7,536 nt of DNA from SHLQ01 sp051011575 (GTDB taxonomy: Bacteria; Actinomycetota; Acidimicrobiia; Acidimicrobiales; SHLQ01): positions 1 to 7,536 of the forward strand of contig JBPCTR010000207.1 of assembly GCA_051011575.1 (NCBI GenBank). The letters are read 5' to 3'. Under the pieces are notes generated by a model. The model searched no databases. It was not told the origin of the DNA and worked only from the letters and a program-made list of their open reading frames with translations. A program made the translations under genes and the position numbers. This document shows, one piece after another, positions 6,731 through 7,536 of the stretch (positions within the stretch are counted from its first letter, which is position 1; every line of letters begins with the position of its first letter).

Positions 6731-7411
6731 GAAAGGCTCCCACGCCTCGGTCTGATGGCCAACCTTCTCTGCAAGCACGGCAATCGTGGGCTCGACGAGC
6801 GCCGTGCCATCCGGAAAGAAAATCACCGGAATGCAGAGGTTGTCGCCGGTGGCCGCAGCCACCGCGTCTCGCGCCGCAGGGTCGCGCTCGATGTCGAGCC
6901 ACTTGTACGGGATCTGAGACCTCGCCAAGAAGTCCTTCGCATAGTGCGAACTCGCCGACCACAGGGTGCCGGCAACACGAATGCCGTCATAGGCGTGGTC
7001 CACCGTGCGGACCCAGTCGTCGAGCAGATCGTCGAGCACTGGATAGAGATTCTCTTCGGGTGGACCCCATGGCTTCATCAAGTAGTGGTCGAGCCCGATC
7101 TCGTTGATCGCGGTGATCGCTGCCGACGTATCTGCATAGGCCGTGAGGAGAACCCGGCGAGCCTCCGGATAGATCTTCATCGCCTCGAGCAGGAACTCGG
7201 TGCCCTCCATCTCGGGCATGCGCTGGTCGATCAGCAGGAGCGCGACCTCGTCGTTGCGCTGGGCGAGGCGGTGCAGCATGTCGATCGCCTCGGTCGGCGA
7301 TGTCGACTTGCCGATGCGGTAGTCCTTGCCGAAGTGGCTTCGGAGATCGCGCTCGATCGCGTCGGAGACTTGGACCTCGTCGTCGAGGGTGAGGATGATC
7401 GGTTTGGCCAC
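6728..7411 (-). CDS. response-regulator receiver plus glutaredoxin-like domain (N-terminal half of a REC/flavin-reductase fusion)
   Basis: 227 residues. Residues 1-125 are a CheY-like receiver: acidic pair Asp10-Asp11, phospho-acceptor Asp62 (LLIDQRMP), Thr90 (LLTAYAD) and Lys113 (MKPWGPPEE), so all residues needed for phosphorylation are present. Residues about 142-220 resemble a glutaredoxin/thioredoxin fold (FLARSQIPYKWLDIERDP, then CIPVIFFPDG with the cis-Pro at 195). The CxxC site is replaced (WSASSHYAKDFL, 151-162), so thiol chemistry is unlikely; Cys193 is the only cysteine. In relatives this pair of domains continues directly into a thioredoxin-reductase-like flavoenzyme, here cut off by TAG. 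There is no DNA-binding domain, so the output is the flavoenzyme, not transcription. The start is GTG at 7411, with AGGGG 6 nt upstream. The gene begins 3 nt after the histidine kinase stop. Confidence 0.87.
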   Translation of the reverse strand: MAKPIILTLDDEVQVSDAIERDLRSHFGKDYRIGKSTSPTEAIDMLHRLAQRNDEVALLLIDQRMPEMEGTEFLLEAMKIYPEARRVLLTAYADTSAAITAINEIGLDHYLMKPWGPPEENLYPVLDDLLDDWVRTVDHAYDGIRVAGTLWSASSHYAKDFLARSQIPYKWLDIERDPAARDAVAAATGDNLCIPVIFFPDGTALVEPTIAVLAEKVGHQTEAWEPF

Positions 7412-7414
7412 GGA

Positions 7415-7536
7415 CTACCCCTGGTTGGAGAGCCGAGTGTCGGGCGCGTGACCCGCGAGCTCGGCGTCGCCGTTGAGTTCGGTTGGTGCGGTGACCGGCA
7501 GCGTGACCGCGAAGGTGGTTCGCCCCGGTTCGGAGG
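7415..7536 (-). CDS. C-terminal end of a probable sensor histidine kinase (partial)
   Basis: Only the last 39 or so codons are in the window, running off the right edge and ending in TAG (7417-7415). The readable frame, from 7534, begins SEPGRTTFAVTLPVTAP. RTTFAVTLPV closely resembles the final strand of the GHKL ATPase domain in histidine kinases (commonly G-T-T-F-x-V-x-L-P). About 23 residues of tail follow, polar and probably unstructured, ending LSNQG. Position directly before a receiver gene, with coupled translation, supports a cognate kinase for Asp62 of that receiver. The sensor input cannot be seen. The kinase frame is also the frame of the receiver gene: only TAG and one Ser codon separate them. 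Confidence 0.6.
   Translation of the reverse strand, partial: SEPGRTTFAVTLPVTAPTELNGDAELAGHAPDTRLSNQG
7418..7422 (-). promoter_or_regulatory. ribosome binding site for the receiver gene
   Basis: AGGGG on the minus strand (7422 to 7418) lies 6 nt before the GTG at 7411. It sits within the last codons of the upstream kinase gene, so kinase and receiver are translationally coupled. It supports GTG 7411 as the start; the product then opens with MAKPIILTLDDE, as usual for a receiver. Confidence 0.65.

Noticed and set aside
1..7536. A novel defence or mobile-element system
   Set aside because: No transposase, integrase, restriction, nuclease or toxin-antitoxin motif was seen. All genes fall in transport, secreted PhoX-like or redox-signalling families, and composition looks uniform across the window.

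Overview
The window is GC-rich and densely coded, with frequent GTG starts, 4-nt gene overlaps and strong third-position GC bias. It looks like a chromosomal segment of a high-GC actinobacterium. A PPOX enzyme of the F420-type subgroup, a Tat-exported DUF839 protein and a REC/flavin-reductase fusion all fit Actinomycetota. An Acidimicrobiia-like host is my guess; nothing in the sequence proves it. No tRNA, rRNA, CRISPR array, insertion sequence or prophage gene is visible.

Layout. Plus strand, 1-3675: a short upstream region with a 20-bp imperfect direct repeat, then two overlapping genes (89-1852 and 1849-3675). These encode the two halves of a heterodimeric type IV ABC exporter. The ATP-site motifs are asymmetric in the way expected of such pairs: one consensus site and one degenerate site. 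Plus strand, 3676-5287: a 148-nt leader with a candidate promoter, a perfect hairpin and a strong Shine-Dalgarno, then a Tat-exported PhoX/DUF839-family protein (true start 3824). This gene converges on the minus-strand cluster, with 17 nt between the stop codons.

Minus strand, 7536 down to 5305: the C-terminal tail of what is probably a sensor histidine kinase (7415-7536, partial); a response-regulator receiver joined to a glutaredoxin-like domain (6728-7411); a thioredoxin-reductase-like FAD/NAD(P) oxidoreductase (5750-6715); and a PPOX/F420-type split-barrel oxidoreductase (5305-5736). Spacing is tight throughout, so this is very probably one operon: sensor, receiver, flavin reductase, flavin or F420 oxidoreductase.

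The most notable point is in this operon. The receiver/glutaredoxin-like ORF and the reductase ORF lie in one reading frame, separated only by a TAG codon at 6728-6730. In the family as I recall it they form a single polypeptide of about 550 residues. The TAG sits where a tyrosine is usual, just before the first FAD-binding strand, and the only usable start after it (TTG at 6715) would remove that strand. This could be a nonsense mutation or sequencing error, a recent gene split with reinitiation, or programmed amber readthrough. The kinase stop upstream is also TAG and is in the same frame, so kinase tail, receiver, glutaredoxin-like domain and reductase form one continuous frame broken only by two TAG codons.
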